A stretch of 64,000 nucleotides of DNA from contig CAYGSL010000008.1 of assembly GCA_964352475.1 (NCBI GenBank), positions 44,287 through 108,286 of the forward strand. Direction: 5' to 3'. Below are positions 26,471 through 36,408 of this stretch, in pieces (the stretch's first letter is position 1; every line of letters begins with the position of its first letter). Source of the DNA: JAUIET01 sp964352475 (lineage in GTDB: Bacteria; Pseudomonadota; Gammaproteobacteria; Pseudomonadales; JAUIET01). The position numbers were made by a program, and so were the translations under genes. The notes beneath the pieces are model-generated. The model made no database searches and had not been told where the DNA came from. It worked only from the letters and a program-made list of their open reading frames with translations.

Positions 26471-27138
26471 AACAGGTACAAATCTCTAATAATGGTCTGT
26501 AATTCATGCCCATGGTCTACGATGTGATCTGCACTCCAGGCTTCGGCTTCAGCACGATCACATACGTAGCCGTAAGCAGCAGCAATGGTTTTCATTCCTG
26601 CGTTTCTGCCCGCGTCAATGTCGCGCTCATGGTCGCCCACGTAGAGACAACTTGCAGGGTGCGCGCCCACTTCTTTTGCCGCCAGATACAGCGGCTCCGG
26701 GTGGGGTTTGGTGTGAACAACATCGTCCGGGCACACCAACACCGCGTATTCCGGTTGAATGTTCATCCTTTGCATCAGTGGTGCCGCGAATCGCCTTGGT
26801 TTGTTTGTGACAACACCCCAGGGCAGGGCAAATTGATGCAAGGTGTGAAGTGTATCCTGCAGGCCCTCAAAAAGACGTGTTTGCTGGCCCAGAACCTGTT
26901 CATAAATGTCCAGCAATTCATTCCGAAGCGGTTCAAACTCGGGGCTGTCTTCGTCGCAGGAGAATGCAAGTTTAACCAGGGCTCTGGCACCATCCGACAC
27001 AGTGTTTCTGATAGTGGTCGCGTCTGGCGGAGTCACGTTATGTCGTTCGCAGAGCATTTCAAGCGTGAGCACAAAATCGTTGGCAGTATCCAGCAGGGTG
27101 CCATCAAGATCAAAGAATACGGCTGCCTTAGCACCCAT
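26467..27138 (-). CDS. mupP: N-acetylmuramic acid 6-phosphate phosphatase (HAD family)
   Basis: 223 residues. HAD motif I is FFDLDGTLLDT with Asp10 and Asp12, motif II lies in WGVVTNKP near 112, and motifs III/IV are KPHPEPLYLA and YVGDHERDIDAGRNAGM. Alone it could be read as a phosphoglycolate phosphatase (gph). The location directly after ubiG and before yciK matches Pseudomonas PA3172, which was shown to be the MurNAc-6-P phosphatase of peptidoglycan recycling; the name rests on that synteny. Its start abuts the ubiG stop. Confidence 0.82.
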   Translation of the reverse strand: MGAKAAVFFDLDGTLLDTANDFVLTLEMLCERHNVTPPDATTIRNTVSDGARALVKLAFSCDEDSPEFEPLRNELLDIYEQVLGQQTRLFEGLQDTLHTLHQFALPWGVVTNKPRRFAAPLMQRMNIQPEYAVLVCPDDVVHTKPHPEPLYLAAKEVGAHPASCLYVGDHERDIDAGRNAGMKTIAAAYGYVCDRAEAEAWSADHIVDHGHELQTIIRDLYLL

Positions 27139-27864
27139 TCAGCTGGCTGCTTTCAGATGCATCAGGTAATTTACATCCACGTCGCGTCCTAGAGAGTATG
27201 TTTTGCTGATCGGGTTGTAGCTCATTCCGGTTATGTCTTTCACCGCAAGACCGGACTGTCTGGACCAGGAGGTCAGCTCAGACGGTTTGATGAATTTACG
27301 ATAATCGTGTGTGCCTTTTTTAAGCAATTGCAGAACATACTCTGCGCCCACAACCGCAAACAGCCAGGCTTTCGGGTTGCGGTTAATCGTAGACAAAAAC
27401 AAGTCGCCGTCCGGTTTCAGCAATTGACTACAGGCATTAACGACTGACGCCGGGTCAGGAACGTGCTCAAGCATTTCCAAACACGTCACCAGATCGTAAA
27501 GACCTGCTTCTTGCTCCGCTAGCTGCTCGGCGGTGCACTTTTGATAGTCCACGTCCAGGCCGGACTCCAGCAAGTGCAGACGCGCCACATTTAATGATGC
27601 TTCGGCCATATCAATCGCTTTTACCTGTGCACCTTCTCGCGCTAGCGCTTCGGCAAGTATTCCGCCTCCACAACCAATATCAACTACTTTAAGCCCCTGA
27701 AGCGGCCTTCGACTGCTGATGTAATCCATTCGAAGTGGATTGATTTCATGCAATGGTTTGAATTCGCTGCTGGTGTCCCACCAACGGCTGGCCAGTTGCT
27801 CAAACTTGTGCAACTCGGCCTGTTCGAGATTCAGTTCCGCTGTGGGGTCATTTGATTTGCTCAT
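27139..27864 (-). CDS. ubiG: Ubiquinone biosynthesis O-methyltransferase
   Basis: 241 residues. SAM-binding motif I is VVDIGCGGGILAEALA near residues 60-75, followed by VKAIDMAE and LEMLEHVPDP. The N-terminal WWDTSSEFKPLHEINPLR is the signature of UbiG. It performs the two O-methylation steps of ubiquinone synthesis. The first four bases overlap the mtaD stop (ATGA at 27861-27864), so the two genes are translationally coupled; mtaD produces or consumes metabolites of SAM-dependent methylation, which may explain the pairing. Confidence 0.95.
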   Translation of the reverse strand: MSKSNDPTAELNLEQAELHKFEQLASRWWDTSSEFKPLHEINPLRMDYISSRRPLQGLKVVDIGCGGGILAEALAREGAQVKAIDMAEASLNVARLHLLESGLDVDYQKCTAEQLAEQEAGLYDLVTCLEMLEHVPDPASVVNACSQLLKPDGDLFLSTINRNPKAWLFAVVGAEYVLQLLKKGTHDYRKFIKPSELTSWSRQSGLAVKDITGMSYNPISKTYSLGRDVDVNYLMHLKAAS

Positions 27865-29210
27865 GAGCTCACTATCTTACGCCAATGATGTGCCTTGTTG
27901 CGTAGGCTGTCGCTATCGATCTGAGTTAATTCCCCGTTGCTGACTCGTTTTTCTCCTGCTGTCCACACATCGGTGATGTGCGACGTTTGGGCGGAGTAGA
28001 CAAGATGGGAAACCGGTTCATACATTGGCTGACTTTCTATCCTGTCGATATCAATCGCGAAAAAATCCGCTTGTTTGCCTGCTTCAAGGCTGCCAACTGT
28101 GTCTTCTCGCCCAATTGCGCGCGCACCGTTTATTGTGGCTGTTCGCAATGCCTGGCGGGCGCTAACCGCATCAGCCTTACCCGCCACAGCTTTCGCCATG
28201 ATCGCGCTGATGTTCATTTCAGATAACATATTGAGGCTGTTGTTACTGGCGGCACCATCTGTACCCAGGCCAACGTTCACACCCGCATCGAGCATGCTGT
28301 GCAAGCGAAACATGCCACTGGCCAGTTTCAGGTTGGAACGAACGCAATGAACAACATGTGTACCGGTAGCGGCCAGCAATTCAATGTCGCTGTCGCTGGC
28401 GTGCACCATGTGCGCGCATTGTAAGCGCGGCGATGCCAGGCCTATTTCGTTTAGCAACTCGATGGGTCGCAGATTGTGTTCAGCGACAAATGTACTGACC
28501 TCATGTTCGGTTTCATGCGCATGAATGTGAATATTGGCGTCCAGTTCATTGGCCAGTGTGGCCACTCTTTCCAGCGTGGTCCTGCTGACGGTGTAGGGGG
28601 CGTGTGGGCCAAAGCACACGTTGGCAAAACTACTGTGCTTGAAATCATCAATGACTTGCAGCCCTTTATCTATGTACTCTTCAGGCCCGCTGGCCCAGGC
28701 AGTCTGTAGTTCAAGTACCGGGAATGCTACTTGCGCGCGCATGCCGTATTGGTGGGCCAGCTTCGCTGTGATATCCGGGAAGAAATACATATCAGTGAAA
28801 CAGGTGGTGCCGCCTTTCAGCATCTCTGCGATGGCAAGACGGACACCGTCTTCGGCAAACTCTTGGTCAACGTATTTGCTTTCGGTCGGCCAAATATGTT
28901 GTTCCAGCCAGGTCATCAAGGGTAAATCGTCGGCGAAACCACGCAGCAAGCTCATCGCGGCGTGATTGTGACCATTAACAAAGCCCGGACACAGCAAGTG
29001 GCCGGGCATATCGATGATCTGCGCGCTCTGAAATTGCTGTTGGCATTCCGCCTGCGTGCAGACAGCAAGAATGCGGCCATCACGAACGGCAATGGATCCT
29101 TGCTCAATGATCGTATCTTCGGCGTCCACCGTCGCAATCCATCCGGCGTTAATAATGAAATCAGCCGCGTTTGGCTGATTGGATGGTGAGCGTGCTGTGT
29201 CTGAATTCAA
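27861..29210 (-). CDS. mtaD: 5-methylthioadenosine/S-adenosylhomocysteine deaminase (TRZ/ATZ family)
   Basis: 449 residues, amidohydrolase fold. The zinc site includes GHNHAA near residue 81 and the later HIHAHETE. A GTDGAASNNSLNML segment near 308 is typical of MTA/SAH deaminases, and RAIGREDTVGSLEAGKQADF closes the barrel. It deaminates methylthioadenosine and S-adenosylhomocysteine, by-products of polyamine synthesis and methylation. It heads the mtaD-ubiG-mupP-yciK operon, an order shared with Pseudomonas. It is divergent from gyrA, 190 bases away. Confidence 0.9.
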   Translation of the reverse strand: MNSDTARSPSNQPNAADFIINAGWIATVDAEDTIIEQGSIAVRDGRILAVCTQAECQQQFQSAQIIDMPGHLLCPGFVNGHNHAAMSLLRGFADDLPLMTWLEQHIWPTESKYVDQEFAEDGVRLAIAEMLKGGTTCFTDMYFFPDITAKLAHQYGMRAQVAFPVLELQTAWASGPEEYIDKGLQVIDDFKHSSFANVCFGPHAPYTVSRTTLERVATLANELDANIHIHAHETEHEVSTFVAEHNLRPIELLNEIGLASPRLQCAHMVHASDSDIELLAATGTHVVHCVRSNLKLASGMFRLHSMLDAGVNVGLGTDGAASNNSLNMLSEMNISAIMAKAVAGKADAVSARQALRTATINGARAIGREDTVGSLEAGKQADFFAIDIDRIESQPMYEPVSHLVYSAQTSHITDVWTAGEKRVSNGELTQIDSDSLRNKAHHWRKIVSS

Positions 29211-29322
29211 GGGTCTTGCGGTGTCGGGGCGGTGTTTTCGCAGAAGTATACCCGCAAAGCAAACAGCGTGCCTCGCAATGTGATTGGGAGAGTGCGCAAC
29301 ACAGCATTGTCAGGTGAGTATG

Positions 29323-29331
29323 TGATACAAT
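29323..29331 (+). promoter_or_regulatory. Candidate extended -10 promoter of gyrA
   Basis: TGATACAAT forms an extended -10 element (TG-N-TACAAT) about 70 bases ahead of gyrA. A TTGTCA at 29307-29312 is only 13 bases away, too close for a normal -35. Motif match only. Confidence 0.35.
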
Positions 29332-29400
29332 TGCGGGTTAATCAGGCCGCATTCTGCGGGCTATAAAAACTGTGTTTTCAGCAAGGAAATCTTTCCATTC

Positions 29401-31965
29401 ATGGCGGAACTAGCGAAAGAAGTAGTACCCGTAAATATCGAGGACGAACTCAAGCAGTCGTATCTTGATTATGCAATGAGCGTCATCGTTGGGCGCGCAT
29501 TGCCAGACGTGCGTGACGGCTTGAAACCCGTTCACCGTCGTGTGTTGTTTGCGATGAATGTACTGGGTAATGACTGGAATAAAGCGTACAAGAAATCGGC
29601 GCGTATCGTCGGCGATGTGATCGGTAAATATCACCCGCACGGCGATAGCGCGGTGTACGACACCATTGTGCGTATGGCCCAGCCATTTTCGCTGCGCTAC
29701 ATGCTGGTTGATGGGCAGGGTAACTTCGGTTCCATGGACGGCGATTCGGCCGCAGCCATGCGTTACACCGAAATACGCATGCAAAAAATCGCCCATGACA
29801 TGCTGGCCGACCTTGATAAGGAAACGGTTGATTTTGTACCAAACTATGATGGCCAGGAGTTAATACCTGAGGTTTTGCCCACGCGCATTCCGAATCTGTT
29901 GGTGAACGGCTCATCCGGCATCGCTGTTGGGATGGCAACCAATATCCCGCCGCATAACCTGAACGAAGTTATTGCAGCCTGTTTGGCGCTTATTGATAAC
30001 CCGGATGCCAGCATCGAAGATCTCATGCAGCATATTCCAGGCCCTGATTTTCCAACCGGGGCCATCATCAATGGTCGCGCCGGTATTGTATCTGCGTACA
30101 AAACCGGTCGCGGTCGAATCTATGTTCGTGCTCGTGCGGAAGTGGAGGTCAATGAAAAGACCAACCGCGAAACAATCATTGTCACAGAGATCCCTTACCA
30201 GCTTAATAAAGCAAGACTGATTGAAAAGATTGCCGAGTTGGTTAAAGACAAAAAGCTGGAAGGTATCAGCGAATTGCGCGATGAGTCTGATAAAGACGGT
30301 GTGCGCGTGGTCATTGAGTTGCGCCGAGGCGAATCCGGCGAGGTTATTCTTAATAACCTGTATTCCCAGACTCAATTGCAAACTGTGTTTGGAATAAACA
30401 CCGTTGCCCTGGTGGACGGCCAGCCAAAGCTGCTCAACTTAAAAGAGTTGCTGCATGCGTTTGTTCGACACCGCAGGGAAGTCGTTACCCGCAGAACAAT
30501 CTATTTGTTACGCAAAGCACGAGAGCGTGCACATTTGCTGGAAGGCTGGGCTGTGGCTCTTGCCAATATTGATGAAGTGATTGAACTGATCAAAGCGTCA
30601 CCTACCTCTGCGGAAGCCAGAGCCAAGTTACTGGCCAGGTCCTGGCCACCGGGCGCCTCAGTGTTTGAAATGCTTGAGCGTACCGGGGATCAATCGTCAC
30701 GCCCGGATGATCTGGCCGCTGATCTCGGCATGCGTGATGGTGAATATCACTTGTCTGAACAGCAGGCGCAGGCGATTCTTGATCTGCGACTGCATAGACT
30801 GACCGGCATGGAGACGGAAAAACTTTTGCAGGAGTATGGTGAAAAGCTTGAGGAAATTGGCGGTTACCTGCTGATTCTCGGCGATGCCGAGCGCTTGATG
30901 GGAGTGATTCGCGAAGAACTCGAACAAGTATTGAAAGACTACGGCGACGAGCGCCGCACTGAAATTACCGAGTCTGCGCATGACCTTACCGCTGAAGATT
31001 TGATTGCTGAAGAAGACAGGGTGGTGACCCTGTCGCATCTTGGCTACGCAAAAACTCAATCTCTGGAAGCTTATCAAGCACAAAAACGCGGCGGCAAAGG
31101 TAAAACGGCGACCGCAGTTAAAGACGAAGATTTTGTAGAGCACTTACTCATTGCAAATACCCACGACACGATTTTGTGTTTCAGTAATATGGGTAAAGTA
31201 TATTGGCTCAAAGTTTTTCATATCCCCCTTGGTAGTCGAACCGCTCGTGGCCGGCCAATGGTAAATTTATTACCACTAGAAGAAGGCGAGCGCATCACGT
31301 CGATTTTGCCGGTTAATGAGTACAGTGAGGATCATTTTGTATTCATGGCAACCTCCAACGGCGTTGTCAAAAAGACGGCACTAACCAACTTTGCCAGACA
31401 ACGCAGTGTTGGTCTCAGGGCAATTGAACTTGATGACAGTGATCATCTGGTTGGTACTGCCATCACGGACGGTAAATCAGACATCATGCTAGCCAGTGAC
31501 TCAGGTAAGGTGATTCGTTTCTCCGAGCAAGATGTTCGACCCATGGGTAGGACCGCGCGTGGCGTGAGAGGCATGAAAATTAAAGCCGACAACCAAATTA
31601 TTTCCTTGATTGTGCCTGATGACACTGCACAGATGTTGTGCGTTAGTGTGAATGGTTATGGCAAGCGCACCGCAATCTCGGAGTTTTCCACAATTGGTCG
31701 TGGTGGACAGGGTGTGATTGGCATCCAGCCCAGCGCAAGAAATGGCCATATTGTGGGTGCGATCCAGGTCAGTGAAGACGACGAGATGATGCTGATCAGC
31801 GACCAGGGGATGTTGGTGAGAACGCGCGTGAGCGAGGTCTCTATTCAGGGTAGAAATACTCAGGGCGTTCGATTAATCAAAGTTAAAAGTGGTGAGCACA
31901 TTGTAGGTGTAGCGCGGGTGGAAGAGCGTGAGGATGATGAAGAAGCGGAAGAGACTGAGGGCTAG
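29401..31965 (+). CDS. gyrA: DNA gyrase subunit A
   Basis: 854 residues. The catalytic Tyr is at 122 (AAAMRYTE), numbered as in E. coli. The quinolone-resistance region has Ser83 and Asp87 (HGDSAVYD), the sensitive-type residues. The GyrA box in the C-terminal wrapping domain is QKRGGKG near 563. The C-terminus ends in an acidic tail (EDDEEAEETEG). With GyrB it introduces negative supercoils. It begins the co-directional core block and serC follows two bases after its stop. Confidence 0.98.
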   Translation: MAELAKEVVPVNIEDELKQSYLDYAMSVIVGRALPDVRDGLKPVHRRVLFAMNVLGNDWNKAYKKSARIVGDVIGKYHPHGDSAVYDTIVRMAQPFSLRYMLVDGQGNFGSMDGDSAAAMRYTEIRMQKIAHDMLADLDKETVDFVPNYDGQELIPEVLPTRIPNLLVNGSSGIAVGMATNIPPHNLNEVIAACLALIDNPDASIEDLMQHIPGPDFPTGAIINGRAGIVSAYKTGRGRIYVRARAEVEVNEKTNRETIIVTEIPYQLNKARLIEKIAELVKDKKLEGISELRDESDKDGVRVVIELRRGESGEVILNNLYSQTQLQTVFGINTVALVDGQPKLLNLKELLHAFVRHRREVVTRRTIYLLRKARERAHLLEGWAVALANIDEVIELIKASPTSAEARAKLLARSWPPGASVFEMLERTGDQSSRPDDLAADLGMRDGEYHLSEQQAQAILDLRLHRLTGMETEKLLQEYGEKLEEIGGYLLILGDAERLMGVIREELEQVLKDYGDERRTEITESAHDLTAEDLIAEEDRVVTLSHLGYAKTQSLEAYQAQKRGGKGKTATAVKDEDFVEHLLIANTHDTILCFSNMGKVYWLKVFHIPLGSRTARGRPMVNLLPLEEGERITSILPVNEYSEDHFVFMATSNGVVKKTALTNFARQRSVGLRAIELDDSDHLVGTAITDGKSDIMLASDSGKVIRFSEQDVRPMGRTARGVRGMKIKADNQIISLIVPDDTAQMLCVSVNGYGKRTAISEFSTIGRGGQGVIGIQPSARNGHIVGAIQVSEDDEMMLISDQGMLVRTRVSEVSIQGRNTQGVRLIKVKSGEHIVGVARVEEREDDEEAEETEG

Positions 31966-31967
31966 GG

Positions 31968-33050
31968 ATGACTCAGAGAAAGTATAACTTTTGTGCTGGC
32001 CCCGCTGCACTGCCTGAGGCTGTGCTGGAACAGGCGCAAGCAGAATTACTCGACTGGCAAGGTCGCGGTTTGTCTGTAATGGAAATGAGTCATCGCAGCA
32101 AAGAGTTTGTTGCGATTGCCGAGCAGGCAGAAGCTGATTTAAGAGAGTTGCTGGCCGTTCCGGATGACTATGCGGTTTTGTTTGTACAAGGTGGTGCAAC
32201 CGCTCAATTTTCGGCCGTGCCGCTGAATATACTGCAAGAGTCGGGGAAGGCGGACTACCTCAACACAGGTCAGTGGTCTAAAAAAGCGATTGCGGAAGCA
32301 AAACGGTATTGCGATGTGAACGTGGTCGCCACCGCGGAAAGCAGCAATTTCTCAAGTATTCCAGAGCCTGCAGAATGGCAAACCGATGATGATGCAGCCT
32401 ACCTGCACTACACACCTAACGAAACTATCGGTGGCGTAGAATTCCACTGGTTGCCCAGGGTGTCTGTACCCCTGGTTGCCGATATGTCTTCAACTATTCT
32501 GTCACGACCCATAGATGTGTCGCAGTTTGGTTTGATCTACGCAGGTGCGCAGAAGAACATTGGGCCAGCGGGGCTCACCCTGGTAATCGTTAAAAGAGAA
32601 TTGCTTGGTCATGCGCATGCAATGACACCAGTTACTCTGAACTACCAAACCATCGACCAGGGCAAGTCGATGCTGAACACACCGCCAACGTTTGCCTGGT
32701 ATCTGGCCGGCCTGGTGTTTGATTGGCTGAAGCAAGGCGGTGGTCTGGAAGCGCAAGCCCATAGAAACCATGAAAAAGCGTCTAGTCTGTATCGGTTTAT
32801 TGATGAGAGCGGGTTTTACAGTAACCCGGTAGAGCCGCAGAGCCGTTCCTGGATGAACGTGCCTTTCACGCTTGCTGATAGCAGTTTGGATAAAACCTTT
32901 CTCGCTGATGCGGAACAGCATGGGCTGCTTAATCTGGCTGGCCACCGATCTGTTGGTGGAATGCGAGCCAGTTTGTATAACGCGGTTGGAATGGATGCCG
33001 TAGACGCCTTGCTTGAGTTTATGCGCGAGTTCGAGCAGCAGCACGGGTAA
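31968..33050 (+). CDS. serC: Phosphoserine aminotransferase
   Basis: 360 residues. The N-terminus KYNFCAGPAALPEAVLEQA and the PLP-lysine at 196 (AGAQKNIGPAG) identify the family, together with LSVMEMSHRSKEF near 35. It transaminates 3-phosphohydroxypyruvate in serine synthesis and also serves pyridoxal phosphate synthesis (pdxJ lies at 18.6 kb). The ATG lies two bases after the gyrA stop with GAGGGCTAGG as the ribosome site. The order gyrA-serC-pheA is that of Pseudomonas. Confidence 0.97.
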   Translation: MTQRKYNFCAGPAALPEAVLEQAQAELLDWQGRGLSVMEMSHRSKEFVAIAEQAEADLRELLAVPDDYAVLFVQGGATAQFSAVPLNILQESGKADYLNTGQWSKKAIAEAKRYCDVNVVATAESSNFSSIPEPAEWQTDDDAAYLHYTPNETIGGVEFHWLPRVSVPLVADMSSTILSRPIDVSQFGLIYAGAQKNIGPAGLTLVIVKRELLGHAHAMTPVTLNYQTIDQGKSMLNTPPTFAWYLAGLVFDWLKQGGGLEAQAHRNHEKASSLYRFIDESGFYSNPVEPQSRSWMNVPFTLADSSLDKTFLADAEQHGLLNLAGHRSVGGMRASLYNAVGMDAVDALLEFMREFEQQHG

Positions 33051-33054
33051 TCGA

Positions 33055-34170
33055 ATGAGTGATGCAAAGCTACCTACATTGTCAGAACTCCGGGTGCAAA
33101 TCGACACCCTGGATCAGGAGCTGCAGGAGTTAATTTCCAGGCGTGCTGGCATTGCCGAGCAGGTTGCTTCTGTAAAACTTGCTGAATTGCTGGCGTCCGG
33201 TGGTTCAGAGTCCGAGGTAGAGTTTTATCGGCCAGAGCGTGAAGCGCAAGTGCTGGCAAGGGTTATGGAGCGAAACCAGGGGCCGTTGGATGATGCGGTC
33301 ATTGCGCATATTTTTAGGGAAATAATTTCCGCATGCCTTGCTCTGGAGAAGCCAACTGATGTTGCTTTCTTTGGGCCGGAAGGTACCTATACCCATCAAG
33401 CCGCGCTTAAGCATTTTGGCCAATCGGCGATGGTGAGTGCTTATCCATCTATCTCTGCCGTGTTTACCCAGGTCGAGAATGGCTTGAGCAAGTATGGGGT
33501 TGTGCCAGTTGAAAACTCTACCGAAGGAATGGTGACTCACACGCTAGATAATTTCGCGAAATCACCCTTGAAAATTTGCGGTGAAGTACAACTGCGTATT
33601 CATCTGCAGTTGCTAATCGGGCGCGACACAGATTTAAGCCAGCTGAAAGCCATTTGTGGTCATCAGCAGGCCCTGGCCCAGTGTCAAACCTGGTTGGCAA
33701 CTCACTGGCCGAATGTTGAGCACAGAGCAGTGAGTAGCAATGGTGCCGCTGCACAAATGGCGGCCAATGACCCAACGGTTGCGGCGGTAGCGAGTTCCAT
33801 GGCAGCCGAGCTGTATGATCTGAACTGTGTGTCTGCAAACATAGAAGACCGCAGTGACAACGCCACCCGGTTCCTGGTGGTTGCCGAAAAAGACGTGCCA
33901 CCCAGTGGCGAAGACAAAACGTCTGTGATTGTAGCTACGCGAAACAAGCCGGGTGCCTTGTTCAAGCTGTTGGAACCGTTCGATCGCGAGGGAGTGATGT
34001 TGACGCGCATTGATACCCGACCGTCTCCCACAGAGGCTTGGGCCTACTTATTCTTTATTGAGTTCGAAGGGCATCAAACAGATCCAATAGTGGCAGGGAT
34101 TCTCCGCGAGCTCGAAGAACATTCCGTGATGGTGAAGGTGTTGGGCTCTTACCCAAGAGCGTTGTTTTAA
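33055..34170 (+). CDS. pheA: Bifunctional chorismate mutase/prephenate dehydratase (P-protein)
   Basis: 371 residues from ATG 33055; a frame continuing 14 codons upstream is only read-through of the serC end. Residues about 8-95 form the AroQ chorismate mutase (LRVQIDTLDQELQELISRR), about 100-275 the prephenate dehydratase (FFGPEGTYTHQAA; NATRFLVV) and about 285-370 the ACT domain (TSVIVATRNKPGALFKLLEPF). In the regulatory ACT motif, ESRP is replaced by DTRP, so phenylalanine feedback might differ. It starts four bases after serC and its stop overlaps the tyrA ATG by one base. Confidence 0.96.
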   Translation: MSDAKLPTLSELRVQIDTLDQELQELISRRAGIAEQVASVKLAELLASGGSESEVEFYRPEREAQVLARVMERNQGPLDDAVIAHIFREIISACLALEKPTDVAFFGPEGTYTHQAALKHFGQSAMVSAYPSISAVFTQVENGLSKYGVVPVENSTEGMVTHTLDNFAKSPLKICGEVQLRIHLQLLIGRDTDLSQLKAICGHQQALAQCQTWLATHWPNVEHRAVSSNGAAAQMAANDPTVAAVASSMAAELYDLNCVSANIEDRSDNATRFLVVAEKDVPPSGEDKTSVIVATRNKPGALFKLLEPFDREGVMLTRIDTRPSPTEAWAYLFFIEFEGHQTDPIVAGILRELEEHSVMVKVLGSYPRALF

Positions 34171-35060
34171 TGTCTGCAAGCAGCACTAGTGAAAGGTCGC
34201 TGTTGGTGATCGGCCTTGGCATGATCGGCGGTTCGGTGTTGCGTTCGGCGCGTAAGCACGGCAGCGCTGAGCGACTGCTTGGCTTTGACGCCAGTGATGA
34301 AGTGAATCGGCTGGCCTTTGAGCAAGGTGTGGTTGATAACAAACCTGCACCCCTGGAAGAATTGCTAGCGCAAGCCAGCCTTGTTGTGCTTGCCGTACCG
34401 CCAATGGCTTTTGCCGGACTTTTTACCACACTTTCCCAACTCGGCCTGGCTAAAGATGCGGTAATGACCGATGTTGCCAGCGTTAAACGGCCAGTGCTGA
34501 ATGCCTGCCAGGAGTTTGCCCCTGATCTATTGCCGCAATTTTTGCCCGCTCATCCTATCGCCGGGTCCGAGCAAAGCGGCCTGATGGCGGGAAAAGTGGA
34601 TCTGTTCAAGCATAAGAAGCTAATCCTGACACCGCACCCTGATGTGAGCGATGGTGCTTTGCTGCGGGTAGGCCGATTCTGGGCAAGCCTTGATTGCCTG
34701 ATTGCAGAACTGGATCCAGATCTGCACGATGATTTGCTGGCGTCCACCAGCCACTTGCCACACGTTCTGGCCTACGTGTTGGTTGACAGTTTGTTGTTAC
34801 ACCCTGAAATCGACCGATTGTTTGAGTTTGCTGCGGGTGGTTTTCAGGATATATCCCGAACAGCATCAAGTGATCCCACCATGTGGCACGATGTATTTTT
34901 CTCTAACAAAGAATATGTGCTGTCGGCTGTTGCGCAATTTGAAAAGCGCCTGGCTTTGTTCAAGGCAATGGTCGAAGAAGATGATTCGGAGCAATTGTTC
35001 GACATGCTTAGCACCGCAAAGCAGGGTCGTGACAATTACCTTGCGAAATACCGCTCCTGA
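34170..35060 (+). CDS. tyrA: Prephenate dehydrogenase
   Basis: 296 residues. NAD-binding GLGMIGGS at residues 15-22, then DVASVKRPVLNA and HPIAGSEQSG with the active-site His. Near the C-terminus, FAAGGFQDISRTASSDPTMWHDVF is the dehydrogenase signature. It oxidises prephenate to 4-hydroxyphenylpyruvate for tyrosine synthesis. It is a free-standing gene, not fused to aroA, and no hisC separates it from pheA as happens in Pseudomonas. The start overlaps the pheA stop (TAATG). Confidence 0.95.
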   Translation: MSASSTSERSLLVIGLGMIGGSVLRSARKHGSAERLLGFDASDEVNRLAFEQGVVDNKPAPLEELLAQASLVVLAVPPMAFAGLFTTLSQLGLAKDAVMTDVASVKRPVLNACQEFAPDLLPQFLPAHPIAGSEQSGLMAGKVDLFKHKKLILTPHPDVSDGALLRVGRFWASLDCLIAELDPDLHDDLLASTSHLPHVLAYVLVDSLLLHPEIDRLFEFAAGGFQDISRTASSDPTMWHDVFFSNKEYVLSAVAQFEKRLALFKAMVEEDDSEQLFDMLSTAKQGRDNYLAKYRS

Positions 35061-35091
35061 ATAAATCGTTGCGAATAGAGGGTTAGTTGAC

Positions 35092-36408
35092 ATGTTGTTT
35101 TCCGTATCTCCAGGTGGCGTTCTTAGCGGTGAGCTGCGTGTGCCGGGCGACAAATCCATTTCACACCGATCCATAATGCTGGGCTCAATTGCTGAAGGCA
35201 AAACCGAAGTAGAGGGGTTTTTGCGGGGTGAGGACAGTCTTGCCACCTTGCAGGCTTTCCAGGCAATGGGTGTGAGTATAGAGTCTGGCGACGGCGACAG
35301 GCTGTTTATACACGGTGTTGGTTTGCAAGGCTTATCCAGACCCGATACTGATCTGGATTTGGGCAACTCTGGTACGTCAATGCGATTGCTCACCGGCTTG
35401 ATGGCTGGGCAATCATTTGCCAGCCGTTTGATCGGTGATGAGTCATTGAATGGACGGCCGATGAACCGGGTCGCAAACCCCCTGCGCGAGATGGGCGCTT
35501 CTATTACTACTGCTGATAACGGCCGTCCTCCGCTTCAGGTAAATGCGTCGAATGCCTTGCACGGCATTGAGTACACGCTGCCTGTTGCGAGCGCGCAGAT
35601 TAAGTCCAGTCTGTTGCTGGCCGGTCTGTATGCGCAGGGGCAGACGACTATCGTTGAGCCAGCGCCAACCCGGGATCATACTGAGCGAATGCTCCGGTCT
35701 CTGGGCTATAACGTTGATACAGAGATTTTGTCGGAAGGCGTTAGCCGTATCAGCCTGCAAGGTGGTGGTGCGCTGCAGGGCGCCAAACTTATGGTGCCGG
35801 CCGACATATCTTCAGCGGCGTTCTTTATGGTCGCGGCAAGCATAGTGCCGGGCAGCGAGCTGGTGTTGCAAGACGTTGGAGTGAACCCAACTCGAACAGG
35901 TATAGTGCATATTCTGCGCGAAATGGGCGCAGACATACGCTTTGAGAATGAGCGGCTGTGGGGTGCTGAGCCAGTTGCTGATATCAGAGTTTGCCACACA
36001 GAACTGAAAGGCATAGAGATTGAAGAGCGCTTTGTACCGCTGGCGATTGACGAGTTCCCTGTGATTTTCATCGCCGCACTGGCCGCTACTGGCGAGACTG
36101 TGCTGCGCGGTGCACGCGAACTAAGGGTGAAAGAGAGTGATCGAATCGCTGTGATGGCTGAGGGCATCGCCAGGCTTGGCGGTGTTGCTGAAGCAACAGA
36201 CGACGGTATGATTTTGCAAGGTAGCCAGCTGAATGGCGGAAGTGTGAATAGTCACGGTGACCACAGAATTGCCATGGCGTTTGCGGTGGCCGGTATGCTG
36301 GCCGCTGGGCCCGTAAGCATAGAAAATTGCAACAACGTTGCCACCAGCTTCCCGGGTTTTGCGCCGCTATCAGCTGAAGCAGGCATGAATATAACGGTGC
36401 ACGCATGA
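35092..36408 (+). CDS. aroA: 3-phosphoshikimate 1-carboxyvinyltransferase (EPSP synthase)
   Basis: 438 residues. DKSISHRS at residues 20-27 binds shikimate-3-phosphate, LGNSGTSMRLL near 91-101 is the second signature, DEFPVI and KESDR come later. It performs the last but one step of chorismate synthesis, feeding pheA and tyrA just upstream. The ATG lies 31 bases after tyrA. The stop overlaps cmk (ATGA at 36405-36408). Confidence 0.97.
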   Translation: MLFSVSPGGVLSGELRVPGDKSISHRSIMLGSIAEGKTEVEGFLRGEDSLATLQAFQAMGVSIESGDGDRLFIHGVGLQGLSRPDTDLDLGNSGTSMRLLTGLMAGQSFASRLIGDESLNGRPMNRVANPLREMGASITTADNGRPPLQVNASNALHGIEYTLPVASAQIKSSLLLAGLYAQGQTTIVEPAPTRDHTERMLRSLGYNVDTEILSEGVSRISLQGGGALQGAKLMVPADISSAAFFMVAASIVPGSELVLQDVGVNPTRTGIVHILREMGADIRFENERLWGAEPVADIRVCHTELKGIEIEERFVPLAIDEFPVIFIAALAATGETVLRGARELRVKESDRIAVMAEGIARLGGVAEATDDGMILQGSQLNGGSVNSHGDHRIAMAFAVAGMLAAGPVSIENCNNVATSFPGFAPLSAEAGMNITVHA

